Shown one piece after another: positions 48,095-60,437 of a stretch of 64,000 nt of DNA; the stretch's first letter is position 1; the number at the start of each line of letters is the position of its first letter. The notes under the pieces were generated by a model, which had not been told where the DNA came from, did no database searches, and saw only the letters and a program-made list of their open reading frames with translations. The stretch spans positions 248,001 to 312,000 of the forward strand of contig NZ_JBEWCD010000001.1 of NCBI RefSeq assembly GCF_040530035.1. Reading direction: 5' to 3'. Source of the stretch: Roseibium sp. HPY-6. Lineage in GTDB: Bacteria; Pseudomonadota; Alphaproteobacteria; Rhizobiales; Stappiaceae. The translations under genes were made by a program, and so were the position numbers.

Positions 48095-51000
48095 TTATTC
48101 GGCCGCGCCGGTCATGTCTTCCAGAAGACCTTCGGCTGCGCTTTCCGAAGACTGCTGCCGCTGCGCTTCCTGGATCAGGTCATCACGATGCGAGGCAATC
48201 TTGCGAATGCGCTTCATGACGCCGCCGGTACCGGCCGGGATCAAGCGGCCGACAATGACGTTTTCCTTCAGGCCGACAAGCGGATCGGTCTTGCCGTTGA
48301 CCGCTGCATCGGTAAGGACGCGGGTCGTTTCCTGGAAGGAAGCTGCCGAGAAGAAGGACCGCGTCTGCAGCGACGCCTTGGTGATGCCAAGGAGAACAGG
48401 AACGCCTTTCGCGGGATCCCGTGCATTGTCGATTGCTTTTTCGTTCGCTTCCTCGAAGTCGATCTTGTCGATCTGTTCGCCCGAAAAGAACTCGGTATCG
48501 CCCGGATCGGTGATTTCGACTTTCTGCAGCATCTGACGGACAATCACTTCAATGTGCTTGTCGTTGATGGTCACACCCTGCAGACGGTAGACTTCCTGGA
48601 TCTCGTTGACGAGGTAAGCAGCAAGTGCCTCCACGCCCTTGACGGCCAGAATGTCATGCGGCGCCGGGTTACCGTCGAGAATGTACTCACCCTTTTCAAT
48701 CGCATCGCCTTCCTGAAGGTGGAAGTGCTTGCCTTTCGGGATGAGGTACTCGACGGGCTCTGCGCCATCCTCTGCCGGATCGATGATGATGCGGCGCTTG
48801 TTCTTGTAGTCGCGGCCGAAACGGATCGTGCCATCGATTTCCGCGATGATTGCATGATCCTTCGGACGGCGAGCCTCGAACAGTTCCGCAACGCGTGGCA
48901 GACCACCGGTGATGTCCTTGGTCTTGGCGCTTTCCAGCGGGATACGTGCCAGAACGTCACCAGCTTTGACCGTAGAGCCAGGCTGAACGGACAGGATCGC
49001 GTCAACCGAAAGTATCAAGCGGGCATCGGATCCGCGTGAGTTTTTCGAAATCGTACCCTTGTCGTCCTTGATGACGATCGCCGGCTTGAGATCGGCGCCA
49101 CGTTGCGAGGACCGCCAGTCGATGACGATACGCTTCGTGATGCCGGTCGCCTCGTCGGCGGTTTCCTGAACGGACGCACCATCAACCAGGTCCTCAAAGT
49201 CCACGACACCGTCGACTTCTGCGAGCATCGGACGGGTGTAAGGATCCCATTCGGCAATCCTCTGACCGCGCTTGACGGAGTCACCTTCGTCGACATGCAG
49301 TTTCGAACCATAGGCAACGCGATGGACGGCGCGCTCGTTGCCATCGCTGTCGATGACGACGATGGACATGTTGCGCACCATCGCAATGAGATTGCCATCT
49401 GAATCGCGCTGGACGGACCGGTTGCGGATCTTGATCGTGCCGTCGACATTGGACTCGATGAACGAGCTGTCGACAACCTGTGCCGTGCCACCAATGTGGA
49501 ACGTGCGCATGGTCAGCTGCGTACCGGGTTCACCAATGGACTGCGCGGCAATGACGCCAACAGCCTCACCAAGGTTCACCGGGGTACCGCGTGCAAGGTC
49601 GCGGCCGTAGCAGGTCGCACACACACCGGTTTCGGTTTCACAAGTCAGAACCGAACGGATTTTGACCTGCTGCACTTTTGCAGCCTCGATCGCCTCAACA
49701 TCCTTCTCGTCGATGAGCTTGCCTTTGGGGACAAGAACTTCACCGGTCTGGTTGTTGACGACGTCTTCTGCGGTCGTGCGGCCAAGAACGCGCATTCCGA
49801 GCGAAGCGATGACGTTACCCGCATCAACGATCGGAGCGACGGTAATGCCGCGCTCAGAACCACAATCATTCTCAAGAATGATGGAATCCTGGGCAACATC
49901 CACCAGGCGGCGTGTCAGGTAACCAGAGTTCGCCGTCTTCAAGGCGGTGTCGGCAAGACCCTTACGGGCACCGTGCGTGGAGTTGAAGTACTCCAGAACG
50001 GACAGGCCTTCCTTAAAGTTAGAGATGATCGGGTTCTCGATGATGGAGCCGTCCGGCTTGGCCATCAGGCCGCGCATACCGGCAAGCTGTTTCATCTGCT
50101 GGGGCGAACCACGGGCACCGGAGTGCGACATCATATAAACCGAGTTCATCGGCTTCTGACGCCCTGTTTCCTCGTCGACCTGGACCGCCTTGATGCGGGC
50201 CATCATCTCGTCAGCAATCTTGTCGGTACATTTCGCCCAGGCGTCGACAACCTTGTTGTACTTTTCGCCCTGGGTGATCAGACCGTCATTGTATTGCTGT
50301 TCGTATTCGGTCGCGAGCGACGCGGTTTCGGCAACCAGGTTCTGCTTGGTATCCGGAATAACCATGTCGTCCATGCCGAAGGAAATTCCTGCGTTACAGG
50401 CATTCTTGAAGCCGAGTTCCATGATCCGGTCACAGAAGATGACCGTCTCCTTCTGACCACAAGCACGGTAAACCGTGTCGATCATCTTGGAGATGTCCTT
50501 CTTGGTCATCAGCTTGTTGCAGACCTCGTAAGGAACTTCATGGTGCTTCGGCAGAAGCTCGGCAATCAGCATGCGGCCCGGGGTCGTGTCAATGATTTCG
50601 GACGTTGGATTGCCGTCCGCATCAATAGACTTGTAACGGCCCTTGATCTTGGTGTGCAGCGTGATGACGTTGTTGGCCAGCGCGTGGTGAATCTCGCCGA
50701 TATCGCCAAAGGCCATACCTTCGCCCGGCTCACCTTCCGCAATGATCGAAAGGTAGTATAGGCCGAGAACAATATCCTGCGAGGGAACGATGATCGGGCC
50801 ACCGTTTGCCGGGTGCAGAATGTTGTTCGTGGACATCATCAGTGTCCGCGCTTCCAGCTGGGCTTCCAGCGACAGCGGCACGTGAACCGCCATCTGGTCA
50901 CCGTCGAAGTCGGCGTTGAACGCCGAACAGACGAGCGGGTGCAGCTGGATCGCCTTGCCTTCGATCAGGGTCGGCTCAAACGCCTGGATACCGAGACGGT

Positions 51001-52294
51001 GCAGTGTCGGCGCGCGGTTCAAAAGAACCGGGTGCTCACGGATCACTTCGTCGAGGATATCCCAGACCTCCGGACGCTCCTTTTCCACCAGCTTCTTCGC
51101 CTGCTTGACGGTCGAGGAGAAGCCCTTGGCGTCGAGGCGCGAATAGATGAAGGGCTTGAACAGCTCAAGCGCCATCTTCTTCGGCAATCCGCACTGATGC
51201 AGTTTCAATTCCGGTCCGACGGTGATCACGGAACGGCCGGAATAGTCAACCCGCTTGCCGAGTAGGTTCTGGCGGAACCGGCCCTGCTTGCCTTTCAGCA
51301 TGTCGGACAGAGACTTCAGCGGACGCTTGTTGGCACCCGTGATGACGCGGCCGCGGCGGCCATTGTCGAACAACGCATCGACGGACTCCTGCAGCATGCG
51401 CTTTTCGTTCCGGATGATGATATCCGGTGCGCGCAGTTCCATCAGACGACGCAGACGGTTGTTCCGGTTGATCACCCGGCGATAAAGATCGTTCAGATCC
51501 GACGTTGCAAACCGGCCACCGTCGAGCGGAACCAGCGGACGCAGATCCGGCGGGATCACCGGTACAACGGTCATGATCATCCATTCCGGGCGGTTACCCG
51601 ATTCCATGAATGCTTCGATGACCTTCAGACGCTTGGCCAGCTTTTTCGGCTTCAGCTCTGTCGTTGCTTCGGCAATCTCCTGGCGCAGCTTTTCGCTTTC
51701 CCGCTCCAGATCCATGCTCATCAGGATCTCACGGATTGCTTCCGCGCCAATCATCGCTGTGAAGGCATCTTCGCCATACTCGTCCTGAGCAGCAACAAAA
51801 TCTTCCTCGGAGAGAAGCTGGTGCTGTTTGAGCGGGGTCAGGCCCGGCTCCAGAACAACGTAGTTCTCGAAGTAAAGTACGCGTTCCAGATCCTTCAGCG
51901 TCATGTCGAGCAGGAGGCCGATCCGGCTCGGGAGTGACTTCAGAAACCAGATATGGGCAACCGGAGCGGCGAGCTCGATGTGGCCCATACGCTCGCGACG
52001 AACGCGCGAAAGGGTGACTTCCACACCGCACTTTTCGCAGATAACACCCTTGTACTTCATGCGCTTGTATTTGCCGCAAAGACACTCATAGTCCTTGATC
52101 GGCCCAAAAATACGCGCACAGAACAAACCGTCACGCTCAGGCTTGAACGTACGGTAGTTGATGGTCTCCGGCTTTTTGATTTCGCCGAAAGACCAGGACA
52201 GGATCTTTTCCGGGCTCGCAAGCGAAATCCGGATATTGTCGAAGGTCTGTGTGGGAGCCTGCTGGTTAAACAGGTTCATGACCTCATGATTCAT
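48095..52294 (-). CDS. rpoC: DNA-directed RNA polymerase beta-prime subunit
   Basis: 1399 residues from the ATG at 52294, which has AAGGAG upstream and begins the family start MNHEVMNLF; the frame extends further but without similarity. The zinc-binding [20 protein letters not shown] lies near residue 70, the active-site Mg loop [15 protein letters not shown] near residue 460, and the second zinc site with [15 protein letters not shown] near 890. Catalytic subunit with RpoB. 91 bases after rpoB. Confidence 0.98.
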   Translation of the reverse strand: MNHEVMNLFNQQAPTQTFDNIRISLASPEKILSWSFGEIKKPETINYRTFKPERDGLFCARIFGPIKDYECLCGKYKRMKYKGVICEKCGVEVTLSRVRRERMGHIELAAPVAHIWFLKSLPSRIGLLLDMTLKDLERVLYFENYVVLEPGLTPLKQHQLLSEEDFVAAQDEYGEDAFTAMIGAEAIREILMSMDLERESEKLRQEIAEATTELKPKKLAKRLKVIEAFMESGNRPEWMIMTVVPVIPPDLRPLVPLDGGRFATSDLNDLYRRVINRNNRLRRLMELRAPDIIIRNEKRMLQESVDALFDNGRRGRVITGANKRPLKSLSDMLKGKQGRFRQNLLGKRVDYSGRSVITVGPELKLHQCGLPKKMALELFKPFIYSRLDAKGFSSTVKQAKKLVEKERPEVWDILDEVIREHPVLLNRAPTLHRLGIQAFEPTLIEGKAIQLHPLVCSAFNADFDGDQMAVHVPLSLEAQLEARTLMMSTNNILHPANGGPIIVPSQDIVLGLYYLSIIAEGEPGEGMAFGDIGEIHHALANNVITLHTKIKGRYKSIDADGNPTSEIIDTTPGRMLIAELLPKHHEVPYEVCNKLMTKKDISKMIDTVYRACGQKETVIFCDRIMELGFKNACNAGISFGMDDMVIPDTKQNLVAETASLATEYEQQYNDGLITQGEKYNKVVDAWAKCTDKIADEMMARIKAVQVDEETGRQKPMNSVYMMSHSGARGSPQQMKQLAGMRGLMAKPDGSIIENPIISNFKEGLSVLEYFNSTHGARKGLADTALKTANSGYLTRRLVDVAQDSIILENDCGSERGITVAPIVDAGNVIASLGMRVLGRTTAEDVVNNQTGEVLVPKGKLIDEKDVEAIEAAKVQQVKIRSVLTCETETGVCATCYGRDLARGTPVNLGEAVGVIAAQSIGEPGTQLTMRTFHIGGTAQVVDSSFIESNVDGTIKIRNRSVQRDSDGNLIAMVRNMSIVVIDSDGNERAVHRVAYGSKLHVDEGDSVKRGQRIAEWDPYTRPMLAEVDGVVDFEDLVDGASVQETADEATGITKRIVIDWRSSQRGADLKPAIVIKDDKGTISKNSRGSDARLILSVDAILSVQPGSTVKAGDVLARIPLESAKTKDITGGLPRVAELFEARRPKDHAIIAEIDGTIRFGRDYKNKRRIIIDPAEDGAEPVEYLIPKGKHFHLQEGDAIEKGEYILDGNPAPHDILAVKGVEALAAYLVNEIQEVYRLQGVTINDKHIEVIVRQMLQKVEITDPGDTEFFSGEQIDKIDFEEANEKAIDNARDPAKGVPVLLGITKASLQTRSFFSAASFQETTRVLTDAAVNGKTDPLVGLKENVIVGRLIPAGTGGVMKRIRKIASHRDDLIQEAQRQQSSESAAEGLLEDMTGAAE

Positions 52295-52385
52295 GGTCCG
52301 TCTCCTTCGATGCTCGGCCGGGGAGCGGGTCTTATCACCCTTCCCCGTAACCGGCACGCCAAGTCATTTGGGTCCGTTGCCAGGG

Positions 52386-55300
52386 TTACTCTGCAGCGTC
52401 CGCAGTTTCTTCCTCGGCAATCATGGGTGCGTCAGTACGTTGAAGTTCAACGTTGAGACCCAGCGACCGCATTTCCTTCACAAGCACGTTGAAGCTTTCC
52501 GGGATGCCCGCCTCGAACGTGTCGTCGCCGCGGACAATGGCCTCGTAGACCTTCGTACGGCCGGCAACGTCGTCCGACTTGACTGTAAGCATTTCCTGCA
52601 GCGTGTAGGCTGCACCGTAGGCTTCAAGCGCCCAGACCTCCATTTCCCCGAAGCGCTGGCCACCGAACTGCGCCTTACCACCCAGCGGCTGCTGCGTGAC
52701 AAGCGAGTACGGACCGATCGAACGGGCATGGATCTTGTCGTCGACAAGGTGGTGCAGCTTCAACATATAGATGTAGCCGACAGTCACCTTACGATCGAAC
52801 TCTTCACCGGTACGACCGTCATAGAGAACGGACTGGCCGCTCGGGTCATAGCCGGCAATGTTCAGCGCTTCGACAACATCGGGTTCACGGGCTCCATCGA
52901 AGACGGGGGTCGCGATGGACACGCCTTTCTTCAACTGGTCCGCCAGGCGAACGACACTTTCGTCATCGTATTCCTGGACGTTGTCACCCTTCATGTTGTC
53001 GCCGTAGATCTCGACGATCTTGCCGCGAAGTTCATCCAGCTGACCGGAGCGCTTGTACTCTTCGTACATTTCGCCGATCCGGTTGCCCATGCCGCGGCAG
53101 GCCCATCCGAGGTGCGTTTCAAGGATCTGGCCGACATTCATGCGGGACGGCACGCCAAGCGGGTTCAACACGATGTCGACATGGGTTCCGTCTTCCAGGA
53201 ACGGCATGTCTTCACACGGGTTGATCTTGGAGACCACGCCTTTGTTGCCGTGACGGCCCGCCATCTTGTCGCCCGGCTGTAGCTTGCGCTTCACGGCAAC
53301 GAAGACCTTGACCATCTTCATGACGCCGGGAGGCAGCTCGTCGCCGCGCTGCAGTTTCTCGACCTTGTCGATGAACCGCTGCTCAAGGCGCTTGCGGCTG
53401 TCGTCATACTGTCCGCGCAGGGCTTCAATCTCGGACATGAACTTCTCGTCGTCAGTGGCAAACTGCCACCATTGCGACCGCGGGAAGTCATTGAGAATGT
53501 CGCCTGTCAGGACACCGCTGCGGAAACCTTTCGGACCTGCAACAGCGTTCTTGTCCATCAGCATCTCGGCCAGGCGGCCGTAGACGTTACGGTCCAGGAT
53601 CGCCTGTTCGTCGTCACGGTCCTTCGCTAGACGCTCGATCTCTTCACGCTCGATCGCCATCGCACGTTCGTCTTTTTCAACGCCGTGACGGTTGAAGACG
53701 CGCACTTCGACGACGGTTCCCGAAACACCTGGTGGCAGGCGCAGGGATGTGTCGCGAACGTCGGAAGCCTTCTCACCGAAGATGGCGCGCAGAAGCTTTT
53801 CTTCCGGCGTCATCGGGCTTTCGCCCTTCGGCGTGATCTTGCCGACGAGAATATCACCCGGGTTCAGCTCGGCACCGATATAGACGATGCCAGCCTCATC
53901 GAGATTCTTGAGCGCTTCTTCGGAAACGTTCGGAATATCGCGGGTGATTTCTTCCGGACCAAGCTTGGTATCACGCGCCATGACTTCAAACTCCTCCAGG
54001 TGAATGGAGGTGAAGACATCGTCGGATACGATCCGCTCTGACAAGAGGATGGAATCTTCGAAGTTGTAGCCGTTCCAGGGCATGAACGCGACAAGCACGT
54101 TCCGGCCGAGTGCCAGATCACCAAGGTCGGTGGACGGGCCGTCGGCGATGATATCGCTCTTGTGGACCCGGTCCCCTACCCGCACCAGCGGACGCTGGTT
54201 GATACAGGTGTTCTGGTTGGAACGCTGGAACTTCTGCAGGCGGTAGATGTCGACACCGGACTTGCCCGGATCGAGATCTTCCGTCGCCCGGATAACGATA
54301 CGGGTCGCATCCACCTGGTCGACCACGCCGGCACGGCGCGCACCGATGGCGGCACCGGAATCGCGCGCAACGATCGGCTCCATTCCGGTTCCGACAAACG
54401 GTGCTTCAGCGCGTACCAGCGGTACGGCCTGACGCTGCATGTTCGAACCCATGAGAGCGCGGTTGGCGTCGTCGTTCTCCAGGAACGGGATGAGCGCGGC
54501 CGCAACAGACACAAGCTGTTTCGGCGACACGTCCATCAGGTCGACCCTGTCAGACGGAACCATCATGTTCTCACCGGCGTGACGGCAGGTGATCAGCTCG
54601 GTGGTGAACCGGCCATCGGCATCATATTCGGCGTTGGACTGAGCCACGTAGTGTTTGGCTTCTTCCATCGCGGACAGATAGACGACCTCGTTGGTCACAA
54701 CACCGTCGGTCACCTTGCGGTACGGGCTTTCGATGAAGCCATACTTGTTCACGCGGGCAAAAGTTGCGAGCGAGTTGATCAGACCGATGTTCGGACCTTC
54801 AGGGGTCTCGATCGGACAGATGCGGCCATAATGGGTCGGGTGCACGTCGCGCACTTCGAAACCGGCACGCTCACGTGTCAGACCACCTGGCCCAAGCGCC
54901 GAAAGACGCCTTTTATGAGTGACTTCCGACAGCGGGTTCGTCTGATCCATGAACTGTGACAGCTGCGAGGAACCGAAGAACTCGCGAACGGCCGCAGCAG
55001 CCGGCTTGGCGTTGATCAGGTCCTGCGGCATAACAGTGTCGATCTCAACGGAGCTCATACGCTCCTTGATCGCACGTTCCATGCGCAGCAATCCGACGCG
55101 ATACTGATTTTCCATCAGCTCGCCCACGGACCGGACGCGGCGGTTGCCGAGATTGTCGATGTCGTCGATATCGCCTTTACCGTCACGCAGTTCCAGAAGA
55201 ACGCGGATGACTTCCAGGATGTCTTCCTTGCGCAGCGTGCGGACGGTGTCTTCGCACTGCAGATCAAGGCGCATGTTCATCTTGACGCGACCAACCGCAG

Positions 55301-56522
55301 AAAGGTCGTAGCGCTCGTCGTCGAAGAACAGCGACTGGAACATGGCTTCCGCCGTGTCGATCGTGGGCGGCTCACCCGGGCGCATCACACGGTAGATGTC
55401 GAAAAGCGCATCCTCGCGGGATTCGTTCTTGTCGACCGACAGCGTGTTGCGGATGTAAGGACCGGTGTTCACGTGGTCGATATCGAGCATCGGCAGCTCG
55501 TGATAATCGCGCTCGACCAGTTCTTCCAGCAGCTTGCCGGTGATCTCGTCACCAGCTTCAGCAAAGATTTCGCCTGACTGCATATCGACGATATCTTCGG
55601 CAAGATACTGGCCGTGCAGGTCTTCGTCCGTCACTTTCAGAGCAGTGATGCCCTTCTCGCCAAGCTGGCGGATCGTGCGGGCCGTAATCTTGCGACCGCC
55701 TTCGACAACGACTTCACCGCTGTCCGCATCGATCAGATCGTAGGATGCCTTCGTGCCTTTCAGCCGCGCACCGTCAAACGGCATGCGCCAGGACCCGTCG
55801 GCCTGACGGGTGTAGTCGATGCGATTGTAGAAGGTGTTGAGGACTTCCTCACCGTCAAGACCAAGCGCCATCAGCAGCGACGTCACGGGGATCTTGCGCC
55901 GCCGGTCGATACGCGCATGCACGATGTCCTTGGCGTCGAATTCGATGTCAAGCCAGGAACCGCGGTAAGGAATGACGCGCGCGGCAAACAGCAGTTTGCC
56001 CGAAGAATGAGTCTTGCCCTTGTCGTGGTCGAAGAACACACCGGGAGAGCGGTGCATTTGGGAGACGATCACGCGCTCGGTTCCGTTGACGATAAACGTG
56101 CCGTTGTCCGTCATGAACGGCATGTCGCCCATGTAAACGTCTTGTTCCTTGATGTCCTTGACCGACTTGGCACCGGTATCTTCGTCGACATCAAAAACGA
56201 TCAGGCGCAGGGTGACCTTCAGCGGCGCTGCGAACGTCATGTCACGCTGGCGGCACTCATCCACATCGTATTTGGGAGCTTCAAATTCGTACGAAACAAA
56301 TTCCAGCAGGGACGTGCCTGCAAAATCGGAAATCGGGAAAACGGATTGGAAGACCGCTTCAAGGCCTTCATTCTTGCGGCCACCGCCCGGCATCTCGTCG
56401 ACCTGCAGGAATTGGTCGTAGGATGCTTTTTGTACCTCGATGAGATTAGGCATTGCCGCGACATCGCGGATCGATCCGAAATATTTACGGACCTTTTTGC
56501 GACCGTTGAACGTTTGGGTCAT
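52386..56522 (-). CDS. rpoB: DNA-directed RNA polymerase beta subunit
   Basis: 1378 residues, typical of alphaproteobacteria. AAAGGAGC precedes the ATG. The rifampicin region [20 protein letters not shown] then [12 protein letters not shown] is wild-type in pattern; also [15 protein letters not shown] and the C-terminal [20 protein letters not shown]. Follows rplL after 265 bases that contain strong hairpins. Confidence 0.98.
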   Translation of the reverse strand: MTQTFNGRKKVRKYFGSIRDVAAMPNLIEVQKASYDQFLQVDEMPGGGRKNEGLEAVFQSVFPISDFAGTSLLEFVSYEFEAPKYDVDECRQRDMTFAAPLKVTLRLIVFDVDEDTGAKSVKDIKEQDVYMGDMPFMTDNGTFIVNGTERVIVSQMHRSPGVFFDHDKGKTHSSGKLLFAARVIPYRGSWLDIEFDAKDIVHARIDRRRKIPVTSLLMALGLDGEEVLNTFYNRIDYTRQADGSWRMPFDGARLKGTKASYDLIDADSGEVVVEGGRKITARTIRQLGEKGITALKVTDEDLHGQYLAEDIVDMQSGEIFAEAGDEITGKLLEELVERDYHELPMLDIDHVNTGPYIRNTLSVDKNESREDALFDIYRVMRPGEPPTIDTAEAMFQSLFFDDERYDLSAVGRVKMNMRLDLQCEDTVRTLRKEDILEVIRVLLELRDGKGDIDDIDNLGNRRVRSVGELMENQYRVGLLRMERAIKERMSSVEIDTVMPQDLINAKPAAAAVREFFGSSQLSQFMDQTNPLSEVTHKRRLSALGPGGLTRERAGFEVRDVHPTHYGRICPIETPEGPNIGLINSLATFARVNKYGFIESPYRKVTDGVVTNEVVYLSAMEEAKHYVAQSNAEYDADGRFTTELITCRHAGENMMVPSDRVDLMDVSPKQLVSVAAALIPFLENDDANRALMGSNMQRQAVPLVRAEAPFVGTGMEPIVARDSGAAIGARRAGVVDQVDATRIVIRATEDLDPGKSGVDIYRLQKFQRSNQNTCINQRPLVRVGDRVHKSDIIADGPSTDLGDLALGRNVLVAFMPWNGYNFEDSILLSERIVSDDVFTSIHLEEFEVMARDTKLGPEEITRDIPNVSEEALKNLDEAGIVYIGAELNPGDILVGKITPKGESPMTPEEKLLRAIFGEKASDVRDTSLRLPPGVSGTVVEVRVFNRHGVEKDERAMAIEREEIERLAKDRDDEQAILDRNVYGRLAEMLMDKNAVAGPKGFRSGVLTGDILNDFPRSQWWQFATDDEKFMSEIEALRGQYDDSRKRLEQRFIDKVEKLQRGDELPPGVMKMVKVFVAVKRKLQPGDKMAGRHGNKGVVSKINPCEDMPFLEDGTHVDIVLNPLGVPSRMNVGQILETHLGWACRGMGNRIGEMYEEYKRSGQLDELRGKIVEIYGDNMKGDNVQEYDDESVVRLADQLKKGVSIATPVFDGAREPDVVEALNIAGYDPSGQSVLYDGRTGEEFDRKVTVGYIYMLKLHHLVDDKIHARSIGPYSLVTQQPLGGKAQFGGQRFGEMEVWALEAYGAAYTLQEMLTVKSDDVAGRTKVYEAIVRGDDTFEAGIPESFNVLVKEMRSLGLNVELQRTDAPMIAEEETADAAE

Positions 56523-56710
56523 TGTCGCTCCTTTTATCGGCCGGGTAACGGCTTCCCGAAACGCCCCTTGTCCAATCGGGCTGCCCTGCCCGGGCGCTTC
56601 GGAAAACCGTCCCCCAAGATCAACCTGCTGCGGAAAGGTTGACCGGGTTATGGGGCACAGGGCACCTGATTTGCATCTTTGCGAACCAGCTTGCCCTAGT
56701 GGTGCGTTTG

Positions 56711-56768
56711 CCCCGGAAACGGGTCAGACCCGCCGGGGCAACAAACGGTCCCGGAAACCGGGACCGTT
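56711..56768 (-). promoter_or_regulatory. Tandem hairpins between rplL and rpoB (attenuator/processing region)
   Basis: First on the minus strand is a perfect 11-base-pair stem, AACGGTCCCGG/CCGGGACCGTT with a 3-base loop (56744-56768), followed by TTTGTTG. Next is CCCCGG/CCGGGG enclosing a GGGT/ACCC stem (56711-56739). A partial terminator or RNase III-type processing site at this junction sets the ribosomal-protein to polymerase ratio in other bacteria; here it is inferred from position and structure. Confidence 0.65.
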
Positions 56769-56787
56769 CAAAAGGCAAAAGCCTTTA

Positions 56788-57168
56788 TTACTTCAGCTCG
56801 ACAGAAGCGCCTGCTTCTTCCAGCTTCTTCTTCAGCTCTTCAGCTTCGTCCTTAGCGACGCCTTCCTTGACAGCCTTCGGAGCGGACTCAACGAGTTCCT
56901 TGGCTTCCTTCAGGCCGAGACCGGTGATCGCACGGACTTCCTTGATGACGTTGATTTTCTTGTCGCCGGCAGAAGCCAGAACAACGTCAAATTCAGTTTT
57001 CTCTTCAGCAGCAGCAGCTTCGCCGCCGGCAGCACCGCCAGCAGCAGCAACTGCAACAGGAGCAGCAGCAGAAACGCCCCACTTTTCTTCCAGAAGCTTG
57101 CTCAGTTCAGCAGCTTCCATCACGGTCAGTGCGGACAGTTCTTCTACGAGCTTTTCAAGATCAGCCAT
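56788..57168 (-). CDS. rplL: 50S ribosomal protein L7/L12
   Basis: 126 residues. N-terminal dimerisation domain ([20 protein letters not shown]), Ala/Gly/Glu-rich hinge (residues 35-55), and C-terminal factor-binding domain ([20 protein letters not shown]). Forms the stalk with L10 and recruits GTPase factors. Follows rplJ. Confidence 0.98.
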   Translation of the reverse strand: MADLEKLVEELSALTVMEAAELSKLLEEKWGVSAAAPVAVAAAGGAAGGEAAAAEEKTEFDVVLASAGDKKINVIKEVRAITGLGLKEAKELVESAPKAVKEGVAKDEAEELKKKLEEAGASVELK

Positions 57169-57227
57169 TTTCTTAGTACCTTAAGTTCGAACCAGTGTTG
57201 GTTTCTCTAGACAGTGTTCTGGACGCC

Positions 57228-57746
57228 TTACGCGGCCTCGTCCTTCGTGGCATACGCATTGAAGACGCGGGCGAGCTGCCCGGCCGGTGCGTTGACAACC
57301 TGGGCAATCCGGGATGCTGGGGTCTGAATCATGCCAACCAGTTTCGCGCGCAGCTCATCGAGCGACGGCATGGTTGCCAGAGACTTGACGCCTTCCGGGT
57401 TCAGGTTGGTCGTTCCAAGAGCACCACCAAGGATTTCCAACTTTTCGTTGGCCTTGGCGAAGTCGACGGCTGCTTTCGGTGCGGCTACCGGATCCTCGGA
57501 ATAAACGAGAACGGTAGGGCCCTGAAACAGGTCGGAGATGTGCTCAAGGTCGGTGCCTTTAAGGGCGAGTTTCACGAGGCGGTTTTTTGCGACTTTCACA
57601 GATCCGCCGGCTTCGCGTACAGACGCCCGCAACGCGGTCATCTGTGCAACCGAAAGACCTGCATAGTGCGCGACGACAACGACGCCGGTACCTGCCAGCT
57701 CTTCGTTAAGAGACGTCACGAACTCGTGCTTTTCCGCTCTTTCCAC
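57228..57746 (-). CDS. rplJ: 50S ribosomal protein L10
   Basis: 172 residues. [40 protein letters not shown] and the C-terminal helix that binds L7/L12 dimers ([14 protein letters not shown]). Base of the stalk; L10-L12 commonly represses its own mRNA leader. Preceded by a 314-base structured leader. Confidence 0.97.
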   Translation of the reverse strand: MERAEKHEFVTSLNEELAGTGVVVVAHYAGLSVAQMTALRASVREAGGSVKVAKNRLVKLALKGTDLEHISDLFQGPTVLVYSEDPVAAPKAAVDFAKANEKLEILGGALGTTNLNPEGVKSLATMPSLDELRAKLVGMIQTPASRIAQVVNAPAGQLARVFNAYATKDEAA

Positions 57747-58060
57747 TTGCCTTCTCCATTTGGTGGCGTTGCCGCCACCGGTTTACCTTTGCCGCCTCGC
57801 AGTGGTCCCGAACCCGGAACCGCTTTCAAAGCGGCGCTCAGGGTCCTGTCCCCTCACCTGCGCGGCGCGCGCGCGGCAAGGTCTGGTTCGAACGTCAGTC
57901 GCCGCTCACGCGGAAAATTCGGTTCTCACCCATCTATGCAGGCCTCATTGGCTTAAGCCGGTCTCCCGGCACCTGCAGTCTCGGACAGGGCAACCCGGCA
58001 GAAAACCGCCGGGTCTATTCGGCCAGAAGGCCGAAATCTTTTTCAATCCGGCGAACCGGA
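57747..58060 (-). promoter_or_regulatory. Structured rplJ leader between rplA and rplJ
   Basis: 314 bases with no gene. Stems seen include TTCGGCC/GGCCGAA (58018-58036, tetraloop-like AGAA), CCCGGC/GCCGGG (57994-58013) and CCGCTTT/AAAGCGG (about 57819-57833). The place and structure suit an L10-L12 autoregulatory leader and possibly an internal promoter; no exact Rfam-type match is claimed. Confidence 0.5.
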
Positions 58061-58759
58061 TTACTCGCCGGCAACGCTGGCGAGATCGATCTTTACACCC
58101 GGGCCCATCGTGGAAGACACCGCGATACGCTTCAGGTAGGAGCCTTTGGCGCCTGACGGTTTTGCCTTCTGAACCGCGTCCACCAGAGCTTTTACATTCT
58201 GCGTGATCGCTTCTTCGGAGAAGGACACCTTGCCAACGCCTGCATGCACGATGCCGGCTTTCTCGACACGGAACTGAACCGCCCCGCCCTTGGCGTCATT
58301 GACAGCTGCCGTAACATCCGGGGTCACGGTGCCAACCTTCGGGTTCGGCATCAGGCCGCGCGGGCCGAGCACTTTACCCAGACGGCCGACCAGCGGCATC
58401 ATGTCCGGAGTGGCAATGCAGCGGTCAAAGTCGATCTTGCCGCCCTGCACTTCCTGAACCAGTTCTTCCGCGCCGACAATATCGGCACCGGCCGCTTTTG
58501 CTTCGTCAGCCTTGTCGCCACGGGCAAACACAGCCACGCGAACGTTTTTACCCGTACCGTTCGGCAGAACGCAGACGCCGCGGACCATCTGATCAGCGTG
58601 ACGCGGGTCGACGCCAAGATTGATCGCAACCTCGACTGTCTCGTCGAACTTGGTCTTGGAGCGCTCTTTCACAAGGCCGACAGCCTCGTCGAGAGAGTAG
58701 AGCTTGTTGCGATCGATGCCTTCGCGCGCAGTACTGATACGCTTTCCAACCTTCGCCAT
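58061..58759 (-). CDS. rplA: 50S ribosomal protein L1
   Basis: 232 residues from the ATG at 58759 ([20 protein letters not shown]); codons upstream to 58780 overlap rplK. Contains [20 protein letters not shown] and [20 protein letters not shown]. Forms the L1 stalk at the E site; L1 represses the L11-L1 operon in E. coli. Four bases after rplK. Confidence 0.97.
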   Translation of the reverse strand: MAKVGKRISTAREGIDRNKLYSLDEAVGLVKERSKTKFDETVEVAINLGVDPRHADQMVRGVCVLPNGTGKNVRVAVFARGDKADEAKAAGADIVGAEELVQEVQGGKIDFDRCIATPDMMPLVGRLGKVLGPRGLMPNPKVGTVTPDVTAAVNDAKGGAVQFRVEKAGIVHAGVGKVSFSEEAITQNVKALVDAVQKAKPSGAKGSYLKRIAVSSTMGPGVKIDLASVAGE

Positions 58760-58763
58760 GATC

Positions 58764-59192
58764 TTACCCCTTAACCTCAAGGCCCATGGAGCGGGCGGAA
58801 CCTTCGACCATCAGCATCGCTGCTTCGACGTCGTTGGCGTTCAGGTCTTTCATTTTCGCTTCGGCAATTTCCTTCACCTGGTCCTTGGTGACGGAGCCGA
58901 CGGTGCCGCGACCCGGGGTCTGGGACCCTTTCTGCAACTTGGCAGCCTTCTTGAGGAAGAAGCTGACCGGCGCCGTCTTCACTTCGAACGTGAACGACTT
59001 GTCGGAGTAATATGTAATAACCGTCGGGCACGGAGCGCCCTTTTCAACATCCTGGGTCTGGGCGTTGAACGCTTTACAGAATTCCATGATGTTCAGACCA
59101 CGCTGACCAAGCGCCGGCCCGATGGGCGGGGACGGAGTCGCGGAGCCTGCCGGCACCTGAAGCTTCAGGAGACCTTCAACTTTTTTCGCCAT
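58764..59192 (-). CDS. rplK: 50S ribosomal protein L11
   Basis: 142 residues from the ATG at 59192 ([20 protein letters not shown]). N-terminal [20 protein letters not shown] is the thiostrepton-binding/methylated region; C-terminal rRNA-binding domain [17 protein letters not shown] ([14 protein letters not shown]). GTPase-associated centre. Follows nusG after 175 bases. Confidence 0.98.
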   Translation of the reverse strand: MAKKVEGLLKLQVPAGSATPSPPIGPALGQRGLNIMEFCKAFNAQTQDVEKGAPCPTVITYYSDKSFTFEVKTAPVSFFLKKAAKLQKGSQTPGRGTVGSVTKDQVKEIAEAKMKDLNANDVEAAMLMVEGSARSMGLEVKG

Positions 59193-59344
59193 AACTCTCT
59201 CCAATCATTCGCAGCTGGACGGCGATCCAGCTGACTGGGAGCTGGTGGTCCGGTCCCTGTTGCGGCATCCGGCGAAGAATGCCTGAACCTTCCACCCGTA
59301 ATCCCGGCCGTTGACCAGATCGGTCGCCTGCCGGGCACTTGAAA

Positions 59345-59360
59345 CCGTCCTTCAGGACGG
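59345..59360 (-). other. Small hairpin just after nusG
   Basis: CCGTCC/GGACGG stem with a 4-base loop, followed on the minus strand by GTTTC. Located 8 bases past the nusG stop in the nusG-rplK spacer. Too weak in T content to call a full terminator; may be an attenuator. Confidence 0.4.
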
Positions 59361-59367
59361 CAGCCAG

Positions 59368-59898
59368 TCAGAGTTTGTCAACCTGACCGAATTCCAATTC
59401 CACCGGTGTTGCACGCCCGAAAATGGACACAGCCACCTTGAGACGCGCGCGCTCGTCGTCGACTTCTTCGACCAGGCCGGAGAAGGACGCAAACGGGCCA
59501 TCGGACACACGCACCTGCTCGCCGACTTCGAAGCTGACGGACGGCTTCGGCCTGTCGACGCCTTCCTGCACCTGGTTGATAATGCGCAGTGCTTCTTTTT
59601 CCGGGATCGGCATCGGCTTCTGATCCGCGCCCAGGAACCCGGTTACCTTCGGCGTGTCCTTGATCAGGTGGAAAGCCTCGTTGGTCATATCCATTTTCAC
59701 CAGGACGTAGCCCGGGAAAAACTTGCGCTCTGCGTCAACCTTACGGCCGCGGCGCACCTCAACGACCTTTTCCATCGGAACGAGGATTTCCTCAAACAGA
59801 TCGGTCAAACCCTTCTGTTCAGCCTTCTCGCGGATAGAATCGGCGACCTTCTTCTCAAAATTGGAATAGGCGTGCACAATGTACCAGCGCTTGGCCAT
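59368..59898 (-). CDS. nusG: Transcription termination/antitermination factor NusG
   Basis: 176 residues from the ATG at 59898 ([20 protein letters not shown]); the in-frame extension to 60087 overlaps secE and is not used. NGN domain binds the polymerase clamp; a KOW domain follows with [20 protein letters not shown]. Couples RNA polymerase to Rho and to S10/ribosome. 53 bases after secE. Confidence 0.97.
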   Translation of the reverse strand: MAKRWYIVHAYSNFEKKVADSIREKAEQKGLTDLFEEILVPMEKVVEVRRGRKVDAERKFFPGYVLVKMDMTNEAFHLIKDTPKVTGFLGADQKPMPIPEKEALRIINQVQEGVDRPKPSVSFEVGEQVRVSDGPFASFSGLVEEVDDERARLKVAVSIFGRATPVELEFGQVDKL

Positions 59899-59951
59899 GG
59901 TTCTCAGTTCCGTTTCTTGTTCTTGTCTACAAACCGGACGGTCGGTCTTAC

Positions 59952-60149
59952 TCAGCCGCCGACACCCAGAAGATATCCGATCCCAAGGCTCATCAGCTGA
60001 TCGGCCACGAGGAAGAAAATCGAAGCAATCAGGACCATGACAAACACCATCGCGGTGGTCACGGCCGTTTCCTTGCGCGTCGGCCACGTCACCTTCGACG
60101 TTTCAGCGCGCACTTCCTGGATGAATTTAAAGGGATTGGTCTTTGCCAT
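59952..60149 (-). CDS. secE: Preprotein translocase subunit SecE
   Basis: 65 residues, the short one-helix type. [20 protein letters not shown] is the conserved amphipathic segment before the single membrane helix ([20 protein letters not shown]). Stabilises SecY. Between tRNA-Trp and nusG. Confidence 0.95.
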   Translation of the reverse strand: MAKTNPFKFIQEVRAETSKVTWPTRKETAVTTAMVFVMVLIASIFFLVADQLMSLGIGYLLGVGG

Positions 60150-60253
60150 TCCGATTCCGGTCTGTTAAATACGAGTGGGCGCGCGGAAAAACTCCGCGCG
60201 CCTCACTCGAGGAAACTGTTTAAGCCCTCGAGGCGAATTAATCAAGAGCAATT

Positions 60254-60329
60254 TGGCAGGGGCAGCAGGGTTCGAACCCGCGACCTACGGTTTTGGAGAC
60301 CGTCGCTCTACCAACTGAGCTATACCCCT
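60254..60329 (-). tRNA. tRNA-Trp (anticodon CCA)
   Basis: 76 bases with all four arms. Acceptor AGGGGTA/TGCCCCT (one G-T pair), D arm with AGCTCAGTTGGTAGAGC, anticodon stem ACGGT/ACCGT around CTCCAAA, T arm GCGGGTTCGAACCCTGC, discriminator G and encoded CCA. Lies between tuf copy 2 and secE, as in many Gram-negatives. Confidence 0.97.
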
Positions 60330-60401
60330 TCACAGAGCCGTCAAGACGACTTTGCTCCTGATACCCTCTGAAGCCACGCATCGCAAGACTTAAGAGGAGC
60401 T

Positions 60402-60426
60402 GTTGCCGGGTACAAGACCCGGCAAC
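60402..60426 (-). other. Hairpin between tuf copy 2 and tRNA-Trp
   Basis: Perfect 9-base-pair stem GTTGCCGGG/CCCGGCAAC with a 7-base loop (60402-60410, 60418-60426), 12 bases after the tuf stop. No T run on the minus strand, so an mRNA/tRNA processing or stabilising structure is more likely than termination. Confidence 0.5.
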
Positions 60427-60437
60427 CTGAATTCATC

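Noticed and set aside
49496..50761. 421-codon plus-strand open frame opposite rpoC
   Set aside because: Antisense shadow of rpoC with no ribosome site or recognisable protein.
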